DNA of 64,000 bases from Liriodendron chinense (lineage: Eukaryota; Streptophyta; Magnoliopsida; Magnoliales; Magnoliaceae): positions 4,588,001 through 4,652,000 of the forward strand of contig ML058469.1 in the NCBI GenBank assembly GCA_003013855.2. The letters are read 5' to 3'. This document shows positions 11,201 to 21,941 of this stretch, piece after piece. Positions within the stretch are counted from its first letter, which is position 1; each line of letters opens with the position of its first letter. Under the pieces are notes generated by a model. The model had not been told where the DNA came from. It saw only the letters and a list, made by a program, of their open reading frames with translations, and ran no database searches. The translations under genes and the position numbers were made by a program.

Positions 11201-11742
11201 AATGGTACTATGAGGTCGACCTCATGGGAACTTCCCATGAGGTCGAGCTGTGTGGGCCCCACTATGATGTGTATCGGACATCAACACTGTCAGTCAAATG
11301 CAACATTCCATGGTGGGCCACAGGCTTAAAAATCAGGTCAATACATGAATTAGGTGGGCCACACCACATACAAAAGTTGAGAGGGGTTACCCACCCATTA
11401 AAATCCTCATGATTGTTTATTGGGCCCAATGAGATGTGGTTCATAAAACCAGCCCATTCATTGTGTGTGTCCCACTTGGATGAGGGGTCAGAACAAGTTT
11501 CAGCAGCATTCAAAACTTATGTGGACCCCACCAAGTGATTTTAGATGTTTTAGGCATGTCTTGACATAATTTTAGATGGTATGACCCATCTTAGTTCTGT
11601 ATACGACTGGTTTTCGGAATATCCCATAAACTAAAGGGGCCCCATCAAATGAACGGTGTTGATGTCTGGTACACATCACAATGGGGCCCACACAGCTCGA
11701 CCTCATGGGAAGTTTCCATGAGGTCGACCTCATAGTACCATT
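11201..11742. mobile_element. Foldback element with AATGGTACTATGAGGTCGAC termini
   Basis: Terminal inverted repeats of about 60 bp: AATGGTACTATGAGGTCGAC at the left, and GTCGACCTCATAGTACCATT at the right. Each arm is itself palindromic (GAGGTCGACCTC, and CCTCATGGGAA with TTCCCATGAGG), giving hairpins within the arms. The interior shares GTGGGCCC-type sequence but differs from the common palindromic family. No target duplication is readable because the left flank is a G run. Confidence 0.8.
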
Positions 11743-12479
11743 TCCTTATTTATATATATAGACTTCCGGTTTAACGAATCGAATCGAATCAAACAACAGT
11801 TTGTTTATGATCAGTTCGAAATATTTTTGAATAACCAAAATCTAGCTCGATCATGTTTAATTCACTTTCGAACCGATTGCTTGGTTCATTTTTTTTTTTA
11901 TTGGAACCAAGCAAATTGTTCGATAATTTGTTGTTCGTGTCCAACTATAATTAGGTGAGACCTCAGATCCACCAAGGTGGGTGGGACCCCTGACTATGGG
12001 GCTTACAGTGATGTATGTGTCTTAAATCCACACCGTCCAACCATTTTCAAAGCCCATTTTAGGGTATGCTTCCAAAAATGAAGCTGACTCAAATCTTTGG
12101 TGGACCACACCACAAAAACAGTCGTGATTGAATCTCTACCATTGAAAACTTCATGGATTCCACCACAATGTTTATTTGCCATCCGACCTGTTGACAAGGT
12201 CACAAACACCTAGATGAAAAGACCACATAAATATTATCTTGATCCAAACCTCTTGGTGGCCGAGAGGAAGTTTTTAATGGTCGATCGCCACTGTTTCCTG
12301 TACCATGGCCCATCTGGGACTTGGAGCTGCTTCATTTTTTGGATCATACCCTAAAATGAACTTTCAATAAGGATGGACGGCGTGGATGTAGTCACATACA
12401 TCACAGTGGCCCCACGGTAAGGCGTCCCACCCACCTCGGTGGATCCGGGGTCTCACCTACTCCGCTCCCAGCATGGATG

Positions 12480-12841
12480 GTTTGTATCTCCTCAATCGCA
12501 CCTAATAGACAATCCTATCCATCTGATCTGTGGCAATTAAAAGTGACGGTGTAAAACGAAAATTGTTGACGGTCAAAATAGCAGTTGGATAAACTGTAGT
12601 AAAAGTAATGAATACGATTTATTTTCCGTTCTGATGCCAGTACATGGGTGGACCCCATCGAAACATCACCCCGCCACGTGTCTATTCCGTTCCATATGTC
12701 GCTACCTATAGAAAGGCTATTTTCAGGCACCAGAATTCTCTGAAACACCTCCGGTACTAGGCGCGTGCAACACGAGCTCCGTGGAGGACGCGGATTACCC
12801 GGTCACTGGGTTAGCACGGATATTTTACGCGGATTACCCGC
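12480..12841. other. Non-genic sequence between palindromic element and G run
   Basis: No conserved ORF. The part at about 12,690-12,780 (GAAAGGC, GGCACCAGAATTCTCTG, GCGCGTG(C/T)AACAC) is related to sequence at 21,115-21,185 and 28,690-28,765, so it is an old repeat fragment. Confidence 0.5.
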
Positions 12842-12869
12842 GGGGGGGGGGGGGGGGGGGGGGGGGGGG
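12842..12869. repeat. 28-bp G homopolymer
   Basis: Uninterrupted run of 28 G following GGATTACCCGC. A G-quadruplex is possible, and a length error in the assembly is equally possible. Confidence 0.9.
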
Positions 12870-12890
12870 CTGAATTGAGCAGGTCAAATC

Positions 12891-13032
12891 CGACATCTGA
12901 TTCGCTCCAAATTTGCATAAGGGGTTTAGATCTTAAAATAAGTTTGATTAATTAAATGCACCGACATCTGATTCGCTCCAAATTTGCATAAGGGGTTTAG
13001 ATCTTAAAATAAGTTTGATTAATTAAATGGAC
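12891..13032. repeat. 71-bp perfect tandem duplication
   Basis: CGACATCTGATTCGCTCC starts at 12,891 and again at 12,962. The two copies end AATTAAATGCAC and AATTAAATGGAC and are otherwise identical. Confidence 0.92.
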
Positions 13033-13810
13033 CGGACTTGGATTCACTTAAATAGATCCGAATTCATCTTCTAGGTTTTCGGACTTGTAGTCGGATCCAA
13101 CTGAATCCAGATCCGACTATTTGTGATGGGTGGATTTGGACTTAGATCTGACCCGAATCTGATAGTTATATGGATTTTGGATCGAAAATGGATTTGGCTA
13201 ATATGGATATCTCCTTTTGAATTCGAGTCGGATCTGAATCCGAATCCGTTTATAAATTTTCGAACTTGGAGCCAGATCCAATTAGATTCGATCCAGATCC
13301 GACCCATTGAGAGCCCTATGAGACTTGTATTGCATACCTCTGCAACTTCCGATGCATTGCATCTAGAATCCAAAAACATTGGATCTAGAGTACAAACAGT
13401 ACACAAAATTAGGCCTTCTGGACCATGTCGGCAAAGTCAGTCTTTGTGGGCCATGTTCTGATCAGAAGATAATTAAGTACATTGTGACAAATATGAATGA
13501 GATTTTAAAAATCTCGTGATATCACAACATTTTCAAAATTTCGACAGTTTTTAACTTTCTTGCATATTGTAATTTTAACTAATTAATTATTTTGATGTTT
13601 AAATTCATTCGCTTTAACCAATATTTTAAAATAAATAAATTTATTTATTTCTAATAAATATTTTTTGCAGAGATTTTTACCCAAAAATTCCTCCCAAAAT
13701 GTATGATATTCCAAAACAGTTCTTTAACATTGTACATTAACCAAAGTGTTTTTTACTGTATAAGGAGAATGTGAAAAGTCAAATTTGCCCTTTGGGAGGA
13801 GACTTGATTT
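13033..13810. other. Repeat remnant and AT-rich sequence
   Basis: 13,050-13,310 is rich in alternating GGATCCGA/TCGGATC words in both orientations (an old foldback). The frames of about 111 aa on both strands there are produced by this repetition. 13,460-13,810 is AT-rich with nothing recognised. Confidence 0.5.
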
Positions 13811-13813
13811 TAA

Positions 13814-14196
13814 TGCTCATCTAGATACCACCAAGTAAGTTACTTTTTCTTTTCGTTAGTCATGCAACACACTCACACAGTTAGTCACATGATGTACCTG
13901 CCCACCAATGGGGTTAGTGTGTCTCCTTAGCATTTCGAAGCTAGACCTGCCATTGAAATGCCTAGGTGTCTTCCAACTGACCTACTAGTAGACAAAAGTT
14001 ACCATTTCTACTTACAGTAGTATATAAGTAAGTTTGGTTTATGATCGATTATGAGTAACTTTTTTTTATTATTTAAAGTTATTTAATCACTTCAATTTAA
14101 TAAGTAGAAATCAAGATAAAGTAGAAATCAAGATAAAGTAGTGTATCTTACGTAGCATAGGTAGTATATCTTAAGTAACTTATGATCCAAATGCCC
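13814..14196. mobile_element. Tourist/PIF-like element, 383 bp
   Basis: The left end runs into ACCACCAAGTAAGTTACTT and the right end is AAGTAACTTATGATCC then AAATGCCC. These are the same arms as the element at 194-1,257. Flanks are TAA at the left and TTA at the right, so the duplication is imperfect. Confidence 0.55.
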
Positions 14197-14204
14197 TTAT
14201 ATAA

Positions 14205-14760
14205 GACCCATCCTGATGTTCTTGAGAAATCTAGTATGCCCATTGCTTCTGCAAGCTCATATTAAAACATAATTCCAAACATTAGGTAGATCCAAAACTT
14301 AAGTGGGCTACATAATAGGAAAAAGTGAGAATGTAAATACTCACGGTTGAAATCTTCCCAGAGCTCATCACAATGCTTATTTGTCATTCAAACCATTCAT
14401 AGTGTTATTTACGTTGAAGAAACATACATCAACCTTATCCAAAACTTGTGTCCCCAGATAGGCTCAATGGTTATGTGTTTACATTATCACGAGGCTGAAA
14501 AGTCTTGGATCAAGCTGCTACTTATGTTTTCCGTTCATCAAGATTTGTGTGACCTCATCAATAAGTTGGATGGCAAATAGACATTAATGTGGACCTTAAG
14601 AAGGTTTTAATGATGGCATTAAAACACCATTGTCTCTTATGGTGTGGTTCATATGAGATTTGTACCTGTTTCATTTTTGGGACCAAGCTCTAAATTAAGC
14701 TGACAAAACGGCTAGACGGTGTGGATACACAACGTGTACATCAAGTTCACCTGTCTTGTA
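14205..14760. mobile_element. Palindromic element, spanning the left edge of the segmental duplication
   Basis: The left arm (GTAGATCCAAAACTTAAG, CACGGTTGAAATCTTCC) is outside the duplicated unit. The right arm (CTTGGATCAAGCTGC to GACGGTGTGGATACACAACG) is inside it. The duplication breakpoint falls close to the centre of symmetry. Confidence 0.65.
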
Positions 14761-14839
14761 ATCCACATTAGGTCCAAAATGTGCATACATTTTGGAGAGG
14801 ATTGTGTGGTGACCCCAATGCCATAGCTATGTGGTGTCA

Positions 14840-15265
14840 GGAGATGTGGGGCCCACCAAGATGTATGTATTCTATATCCACTCCGTCCATCTATTTTTTC
14901 AACTGATTTTAGGGTATGAGACAAAAAATGAAGCAGATCCACAGCTCAAGTGGACCATAACACACGATGCAGTTGGGATAATGACACTAAAGTTGAAACC
15001 TTCCTAACGCCTACGGCGTGCCATAACGTTTATTTGCCATTCAAGGTCACACAAACCTGGATGAAAAGAAACAATAAATATACATTTATCAAAAACTTTT
15101 GTGACCCACAAGAAGTTTTTAATGGTGACCGTTCACTTACCATTGTTTCCTTGGTGTGGTACACTTGAGATTTTTTGGTCTATATTTTTGGGCTCATAAA
15201 ATGAGATGGTAAAAGATAAACGGCATGGATGAGACACATACATCACGGTAGGCCCCCAGAGTTTA
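14840..15265. mobile_element. Palindromic element copy (unit 1)
   Basis: The left arm begins GTGGGGCCCACCAAGATG and the right arm ends ACATACATCACGGTAGGCCC. Its pair in unit 2 is at 22,405-22,836. Termini continue into the GAGTTTACTCAGTACACAG subtype. Confidence 0.78.
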
Positions 15266-16151
15266 CTCAGTACACAGTCGGCTTTCGCGAACTATGTGGA
15301 GGCCTAGCGTTATTGTCCAAACTCAGCCTCACAGGAATTATATATAGCAAGGTCTTGGGACCATGATCAATATCTTGGTTTGGACTGTAACTAAGTGCAC
15401 TTGCCACGCATGTTATCTATCTGGACCATCCATTTCAAAGACAGTCCCTTGGATGAGCTATGGCCCAAAATTCACATTGCTTGTACAATCTTTAGTCATC
15501 TGATGGTTGGTCTGCAATGAATCTGTTGATAATAAAATCAGGCAGGTTTCACCATTAAGAAGTCCATTGAACAGACGGATAGGATCATCAATTGGTTTAA
15601 GGTTAGCCCATCCAAGAGCTGCCCTAGACTGGACCAAAGAGCACACGTGCCACATGCACGGGGGATGGTTGATCACACATGGGAATCATGCCATCACTCC
15701 TCATTTTCATGTGGAAATAGATCCGGTGTTAAACTGCATGTGTCATCACCGTCCAATTAGGGCCAAAAGGAGGTGATGAGATCAGACGGCTGGCGATTAA
15801 TTTGTTTCTGACACCTGATCACATACAGGCAGGAAGTCGTACCACAACTTGAGGTACTGTACCATTTTCCCTGCCAACATTCCACTTGTTTAGGACATTA
15901 GTACCGTGAAATTTAGGGTAGGTCCCACCATGAATTAGTTCGCCTTTCTCAGTAGTCAGGCTGATCCGCTCACTATGTGGGCCCCACATGCATCTCAAGT
16001 CAGACCGTCAGTTCGCTATTGGTTTCAACCATGTGGCCCACTTGATAAGCAGAATGGCATGAGTTTTGCTCCAAGTGACCTGTATGGTGTGGCCTATGGC
16101 TTACATGGTGCTGCTGTCTCACTGAAGTGCCACGTTGGTAGGAAAAGATGG

Positions 16152-16333
16152 AGAGCGGATTAGCTATTACCCAGGGAACAGCTTAGTGAGTGTTACCCTA
16201 ACTGTGTGGGGCCATTTTAATGAAGTTCTTTTACATCTACGACATCATATGTTTTTCCATCTTATTTTAGTAGGTGATATCAAATTCTAAGAAGATTCAA
16301 ATCTCAGGTGGCCCATACCACTAGAAACAGTGG
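16152..16333. mobile_element. Palindromic element, left half with intact terminus (unit 1)
   Basis: Begins AGCGGATTAGCTATTACCC and GGAACAGCTTAGTGAGTG, the same terminus as the element at 41,359. It is cut short by the SINE that follows. Its pair in unit 2 starts near 23,731. Confidence 0.65.
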
Positions 16334-16456
16334 GGTTAGTACACACCCCGCTGTTAGTCCACCCACTCCCATGGTTAGTCACACCACAATGTTAGCCACC
16401 CACACTTGGTAGCCAATAGGCCTCAGTGTTGAAATGATATTATTCTCACTCAGTCA
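16334..16456 (-). mobile_element. tRNA-derived SINE (putative, unit 1)
   Basis: Reverse-oriented body GGTTAGTACACACCCC, GTTAGTCACACCACAATG, CAGTGTTGAAATGA. It is inserted at the end of a palindromic half element. The head is decayed. Confidence 0.6.
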
Positions 16457-17200
16457 ATCCAGCCACATCTATTAACATGGATTATGGAAGCTTTGATCTG
16501 GTGAGAATTCTTCCTTATTAAGGTGAGGGCTTGCATGTGGGTCCCAAGTCCATGGATAGGAAGTTTCCATCATGGACCCGACATCACCTGATTATTTTAA
16601 TTTATTTTTTTAACACTTGCCACCCATTTTGCATGCCCTTAAATTATACGGTGGTGATTATTCCATCATGGTCATTCTGGGCTCATTTGCAAAGTACGGT
16701 GGATGATTCCTCGACCCTCAATCATCTTTATTCACTTTACGTGGGCCCACTTGGACCCTATCGAAGCATGGAGAAAAATTCAAATTGGATCGTGGACCTC
16801 GATCATGTTAGTTTATCTTAATTTCGACAAGTAGAATTTAGAATTTATTTAGTTGTATAAGCTCTATTGTAGCAAAACATAAAATTTCGACCTCATGATC
16901 ATATCTTCATCATCTAAGGAGCAAGTGGTGATTTGACATTTAATAGACCCTTAAAAATGAGACCGTCTCGTTTATGAATTAGAAGTTTAATTAAATTGAG
17001 ATATATAGACTCATTATGTATCATTGATCAAATCTCTAATGCTTAATTTCTGTTAACTAAAATGATATGAACTCATTTTTAAGTGTCTATTAAACAGGTC
17101 CTAAGTGTTTCCCAACTAATTGGTATTGATTGCAAGAAGCCCATTTCAGAGTACTGCTTTATCAAGGATATCATATTCTATCTTCTTCTTATTTTTCTTC

Positions 17201-17350
17201 TTTTTTTGGTTAGTACACACACCCCATTGTTAGTACACCCACCCCCACACTTAGTCACACCGCAATGTTAGCCACCCCCCACTTGGGAATACCAAGACCT
17301 CAGTGTTGAAAAGATGTTATCTTCACTCGGTCTACCACTTGAGCTATGGA
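17201..17350 (-). mobile_element. tRNA-derived SINE, best-preserved copy (unit 1)
   Basis: On the minus strand the head reads TAGCTCAAGTGGTAGA (17,331-17,346), matching a tRNA/Pol III A box. A degenerate B box, GGTATTCCC, follows after GGTCTT. The body has GTGGCTAACATTGCGGTGTG, and a poly-T on the plus strand (17,201-17,207) marks the 3' tail. Confidence 0.72.
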
Positions 17351-17623
17351 TATCGGGGTGCATCAAGGACCATATTCTCAGTTAAACCATAGTTCATCAA
17401 ATGCCTACATGAGCTTGAAACATGAAATTGGCAGGATTCATGACAAAATAATTGATATGCTTTTTTATTTATTTTCTCTTAGATAAGATCTTTATTACAA
17501 CCTTCCTATAAAACATGCACTCAATATGGCATGTGAAAAGCATAAGAAAAAGGAGAAGCAAGAGAGAAATGAAGCAAACCAACTTCCATCAACTGCAGCA
17601 GTAGACCATAAGAGATTTGAGCT

Positions 17624-17782
17624 TCATGAGCTGTAATGATAAACGGGATAGACAGCGACTACACCTCGCCGTCGAGGTGGGACACACACCACCATGAGCG
17701 CTAGAGCAATAGTCACAACCAGGAGGAATCCCATCATATCTAGACCACCTTCATCTAATCCGGAGCAACACACCTTCCCCAT
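17624..17782 (-). CDS. Small single-pass membrane protein, 52 aa (copy B)
   Basis: Same architecture as the 9.5-kb copy: MGKVCCS, acidic LDEGGLD, one hydrophobic helix of about 18 residues, then CVPPRRRG and a tyrosine-bearing tail. The longer open frame continues upstream to 18,016. I place the start at 17,782 because the upstream part corresponds to the leader and promoter in copy A and is not conserved there. It is preceded by TTTCATATAG, a weakened TATA-like box. It lies in duplication unit 1 and is identical in protein sequence to copy C. Function unknown. Confidence 0.5.
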   Translation of the reverse strand: MGKVCCSGLDEGGLDMMGFLLVVTIALALMVVCVPPRRRGVVAVYPVYHYSS

Positions 17783-18329
17783 AGCCCAAAACAAGAGAAC
17801 CCAAGTGAGATAATCAATGTTTGGGTGTGAGAGATGGTTAGTCTTAAAGAGTCTATATGAAAGGACGACTTGGGAGTCAAGGTCGTCATGGAAATTTCCT
17901 CCAACTCTCCAAGCCGTGTCTGCTGGAAAGTATTTTTCCACCATAAACTTTAGAAAAGTCCCCACTAGAAACCATGCTAAGCCCACGCTCGTGTGCAACC
18001 ACACATGTGCCGGCATGGCATGGTAGGTCTATGGTCCAATCCATCTATCAGAATGGAAACATTCAATTGATTCCCTAACCCAACACTGGTAAGGTGGGCC
18101 ATAGTTTGTAAAATAAATGTACCTGCATATCAATGCGAGGAAAACAAGTTAAACACGCACTAAAAGTCACGCGGGAATGTGGGCAATGGCACAAAAATGA
18201 CATAGGCCAGATGATCCTAACCGCTTGATTTGAGGATTTAGTGTATGTGAATGTGGACCACGGACCACTGATGTACGTCTATTTTTTTAAGGAGATGATA
18301 CGGTTGAGACTGAAGAGCCGAATCCAATG

Positions 18330-18765
18330 CTCGATCTATCGTATCCACGCTGTTCATCAATTTTCTAGCTTAATTTAGGCCATGGTCCAAAAACTGAAGA
18401 AGATAGAATTTTCAGGTGGACCATACAACAGGAAATAGTGGTTATTGACCATTAAAAACCTTTTGTGGGCCACAAAAGTTTTAGATCAAGCTGATATTTG
18501 TTTTCTCCTTTCATCCAGTTCGTTTTTCACCTTATCAACAGGTTGGATGGTCAATAAAAATTACGGTGGACACTAGGAAGATTTTAATGGTGGGCGTTTA
18601 ATGACCAGTGTTTCCTGTGTCGTGGCTCATCTTAATTTTTTTTATCTGTTTCTTTTTTAGGAGTTTATCCCAAAATAATCTGTAAAATAGATGGATGGAG
18701 TGGATTTACAATGAATGCAGTAAGGTGGTCCCTGCGGTCAGGGTCTCACCCACATCGCTTGTTCC
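18330..18765. mobile_element. Palindromic element copy (unit 1)
   Basis: The left arm has CACGCTGTTCATCAATTTTC, and TTCAGGTGGACCATAC. The right arm has GTTTCCTGTGTCGTGGC and GGATGGAGTGGATTTAC, ending GGTCAGGGTCTCACCC. The paired copy is at 25,910-26,330. Confidence 0.78.
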
Positions 18766-18799
18766 TGAGTCGCTGCCAAGTTGCTCTCGCGGTTTAAGT

Positions 18800-19345
18800 T
18801 GCCGCCCCGGTCTTACCCTATATAGGGCCACCTTGATGCATGTATTCTGTATCCACGCCGACCATCTGTTTTGAAAGATCATTCTAGATAATGAACTTAA
18901 AAAATAAATAAATAAATAAAAAAGAACCAAGTCTTAGGGGGAGCATGCTATAGGAAATAAAAAAATAAATAAATAAATAAATATAAATAAAAAAAGAACC
19001 AAGTCTTAGGGGGACCATGCTATAGGAAACAATAGTGGCGAATGCTCCACCATTAAAAGCTTCCTAAGGCCCTCCATAATATTTGTTTTCACGTTTATTT
19101 TCCACCCTACCTGTAGATAAGGCAAAAAGAATCTGGATGAAGGGTTAAAACAAATATAATCCAGATCCAAAACTTTTGTGGCCCATAAGAAAGTTTTTAA
19201 TGGTCAATCACCACTTTTTCCTATGGTATGATCCACTTGACAATTGGATTTACTTCATTTTTTGGATCATGGCCTGAAATGATATGGAAAAACGTATGAA
19301 CGGTGTGGATATAGAATAATTATATTATGGTGGGCTCTGCTATAA
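18800..19345. mobile_element. Palindromic element copy with internal AATA repeats (unit 1)
   Basis: The left arm (CACCTTGATGCATGTATTC, CACGCCGACCATCTG) contains a local duplication around (AAAT)n at 18,900-18,990. The right arm ends GGTGTGGATATAG, TTATGGTGGGC. The paired copy is at 26,395-26,910. Confidence 0.75.
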
Positions 19346-19410
19346 AGGAAATCTTAGATGAGGCCTGTGTTGCACCTAATTGCAACTTTGTCCTCGCTAT
19401 CCATCTCACG

Positions 19411-19712
19411 TAGGCCTAGCAACAGGTCGTGTTGAACATGTGTGTCATGTCATGATCGTGTTGTGTCATTCTTGTTGTGTCAAAAATTTGCTTACCTAAA
19501 CCTGCCCATTAACCAACGGGTTGAAATCTAGAAACCCAAACTCATTCGTTAGTTTAGTGGGTTACCGCAACCCAACCCGTTTAACCCGTTAAATAAATGG
19601 GTCGTGCTTTCGTAGGCAAAGAAATGAAGAAGGGGCTCGATTCAACAAAGATTTTGGAGTGTGGCCATGTGGGGCTATGGGCAGAAAGATGGAGAAAACT
19701 CTCAAGTGTGTG

Positions 19713-19754
<42 letters not shown>

Positions 19755-19989
19755 TGGCTATCTTAGTTTCTTAGGAATTCCTCACTACACTAAGGATAAT
19801 TACCAAAATGCCCTCACTAATGGGTTAAACAGGTTTCGTGGGTGAAACACTGACATGACCCGTTATGTTAACGGGTCTTAACAGGTCAACCCATTAGTGA
19901 CTCGACATGATAAGTCTGGACTCGAACACTGGTTTTTTCATGCGGGTTTTGTGCGGGTTGGTGGGTCGTGTAGAATTTTGCCAGGCTTA
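19411..19989. mobile_element. hAT-like element, 579 bp (unit 1)
   Basis: Ends TAGGCCTAGCAA and TTGCCAGGCTTA are inverted (10 of 12 match). The 8-bp target duplication is ATCTCACG (19,403-19,410) and ATCTGACG (19,990-19,997), 7 of 8 match. The interior has AACCCGTT-type arms and a GA run. The paired copy is at 26,983-27,566. Confidence 0.78.
19718..19748. repeat. (GA)n microsatellite (unit 1)
   Basis: Perfect GA run inside the hAT-like element. The unit-2 allele at 27,290-27,324 is slightly longer. Confidence 0.95.
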
Positions 19990-19997
19990 ATCTGACG

Positions 19998-20113
19998 TAG
20001 GGTTGTCAACGGGCTAGGCTAGGGTAGGTCTCAGCCCAGTTTTTTAACTTCTACGGCTGAGCCTATTCAAAATCTTAATTTTCAGGCCCAAGCCCAGCCC
20101 ATTGACACCCCTA
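19998..20113. mobile_element. 116-bp hAT-type MITE (unit 1)
   Basis: Ends TAGGGTTGTCAACGGGC and GCCCATTGACACCCCTA are inverted. The flanking 8-mers ATCTGACG and CTCAGACG match at 6 of 8. The paired copy is at 27,575-27,690. Confidence 0.65.
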
Positions 20114-20136
20114 CTCAGACGCAGATTATACACTAA

Positions 20137-20804
20137 GGGCATGTTTGGTTGGCATCAGGAAACCTGTTTCCAGCGAAATTCAATTTTAATTGGTGTGTTT
20201 GGCGGCAAATTCCAGCCAAATAGGAATCCATCTAGAAACCTAAATTGGCTGGAATCGGGATTAGTGGAAAGAGTGTGGAGGACCGTCTCTACGGGAGGGA
20301 AAAGAGGCGGAAGTGAGTGTCATTCAATAATGACAATAATACCCCTAGGGTGGTGCACACATTGATGTATGTGTTGTACATCTATGATGTATACATTTTA
20401 TATCCACGTGGTCCATCAATTAAGGACATTAGACCAAAAATGAGGTAGATCCAAATCTCAAGTGGACCACACCACAGGAAAACAGTATTGATTGAACATC
20501 CACCATTAAAAACTTCCTAGGGCCCACTATAATGTTTATTTGTCATCCAACCCGTCCATCTGTCTTGTGGGACTACTATAGGCTAGGTGTCAAGTTCTCG
20601 GGTGGATCCAAAGCCCAAGTGGGCCATGGTGCAAGCAACGGTTGGATTATACAGTTTTCAGCCAAATAGAATATGGACTACACGGTTCTCAACCAAATCA
20701 GCAAGCTCCAAATGAAATCTCTTTTCCAATTCAGTTTATGCAATTTTGGATTCCAACACTGGAATTTGGATTTTCTCTGGAATCTACAGCCAAACAGGCG
20801 TCCC
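20137..20804. mobile_element. Tourist/PIF-like element with a nested palindromic half (unit 1)
   Basis: Left end GGGCATGTTTGG preceded by TAA (20,134-20,136). Right end CCAAACAGGCGTCCC followed by TAG. One arm of a palindromic element (about 20,352-20,563) lies inside. The paired copy is at 27,714-28,367. Confidence 0.6.
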
Positions 20805-20837
20805 TAGCTCGGAATAGGCAGGGGCTTTGAGGAGGCT

Positions 20838-21090
20838 ATCATGATTATCAGTTTATCAAAACCGTCCATCCATTTTTTTTCATGTCATTTTAGGATGTAA
20901 GCCAAAAAATGACGTTAACAGTGTGTGTTTAGTTCTCCATGTCTGTTTCACTTTATCGTTGCATCTTCCTCATCTTTTTTTAGCTTATATCCTAAAATGA
21001 TGGAAAATTGAATGGATAAATCACGGTGGTCCCTCAGAGGTCCCCCCGCCTGTTACGAGCTGGGTACAGGGAGTGGGTTGTACCTAATCT
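20838..21090. mobile_element. Compact palindromic element (unit 1)
   Basis: A short version: CCGTCCATCC, TCATTTTAGGATGTAAGCC in the left arm, and TTATATCCTAAAATGATGG in the right arm, ending GTACCTAATCTGCGTC. The central part of the full family is missing. Confidence 0.65.
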
Positions 21091-21189
21091 GCGTCTCTGT
21101 CTTATCTCCCTTTTCCTAGAAAGGTCATTGGTAGGCACCAAACCTTCTGGAACATTTCTTATCTGAAGCGCGTGTAACACATGAGTTAC

Positions 21190-21615
21190 GTGGCACCTAG
21201 ATTGTCGTGTATGTGTTTCAATCCACGCGGTCCATCTGTTTTGCTAGCCCATTTCAGGGCATAGGCTTAAAAAATAAAGCAGATCCAAACCTCAGGTGGG
21301 CCCACCACAGGAAAAGGTGGTTATTGAAGGCCTATCATTAAAAAATTCTATGGCCCACCCTAATGTTTATTTGTCATCCAACCTACTGATAAAGTCACAT
21401 CAACCTATATGAAAGGGAAAACACAAATATCAATTTGATCAAAGAAGTTTTTAATGATGGCCATTCAATCACCATTGCCTTCTGTGCTACGGTCTACCTA
21501 AGATTTGGATTTGGTTCATTTTTGTGTTCGTGACTTAGAATAGGCTGGCAAAACGGATAGATGACATGGATATAAAACACATACATTGTATGTAGGTGGC
21601 CCCACAGCCACGGAT
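21190..21615. mobile_element. Palindromic element copy (unit 1)
   Basis: The left arm has CACGCGGTCCATCTG, AGATCCAAACCTCAGGTGGG. The right arm has CTAAGATTTGGATTTGG and GACATGGATATAAAACAC, ending GTGGCCCCACAG. The paired copy is at 28,770-29,195. Confidence 0.78.
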
Positions 21616-21788
21616 CCACCCACCAATCGATTGCGTCGTGACCAACAATACCACGGATGCAACCAGGCCTTAGTGACCAGATTATGTGGGGCCCACCCTG
21701 ATGAATGTGTTTTATCCTTGTCCTCTATCCCTTTCTCCTGTTCATTTAGGGCATGAGCCAAGTACGTTCAAAACTACACCCAAATCCA

Positions 21789-21941
21789 TGGCTCCAGTGG
21801 GAGACAGAGTGAAGATCACCTCATTTCAACACTAAGGTCTGATAGCGAGGGTGGCTAATATTGCAGTGTGGCTAACAGTGGAGGTGGGTTATAATAATGC
21901 GCAGCCAATAGGGTTGGTGCGTTGCATGACTTAAAAAAAAA
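21789..21941 (+). mobile_element. tRNA-derived SINE (putative, unit 1)
   Basis: Head TGGCTCCAGTGGGAGA resembles an A box. Then GTGAAGATCACCTCATTTC, GGTGGCTAATATTGCAG, GTGTGGCTAAC and an A-rich tail. The paired copy is at 29,367-29,526. Confidence 0.6.

Larger units (their letters stand above)
10750..11949. mobile_element. hAT-like element inside the palindromic element's terminus
   Basis: Perfect 8-bp target duplication ATTAGGTG at 10,742-10,749 and 11,950-11,957. Ends are TAGAGCCGGACAACGA and GTCCAACTATA, inverted with mismatches. The insertion splits the left terminal repeat of the surrounding palindromic element. The interior has GGTTCGGTTCGG-type repeats, AT-rich sequence, a TG/G run and a further element at 11,201-11,742. 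No transposase is visible. Confidence 0.82.
10735..12470. mobile_element. Palindromic element with resolved ends (MULE-like), carrying nested insertions
   Basis: A perfect 10-bp direct repeat AGCATGGATG lies at 10,725-10,734 and 12,471-12,480. Between them the termini are inverted: GAGCGGATTAGGTG at the left (continuing as AGACC after the nested insertion) and GGTCTCACCTACTCCGCTC at the right. The palindromic body is 11,950-12,420. A 9-11 bp target duplication with long inverted arms is typical of Mutator-like elements, so the family is assigned there by inference. Non-autonomous; no transposase. Confidence 0.75.

Noticed and set aside
13071..13461. Opposed frames of about 111 codons
   Set aside because: They arise from GGATCCGA/TCGGATC words read on both strands and encode low-complexity peptides.
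17783..18016. Upstream extension of the small membrane-protein frame to 130 aa
   Set aside because: The corresponding region in the 9.5-kb paralogue is not colinear, and the TATA-like box lies inside it, so it is more likely promoter and leader.
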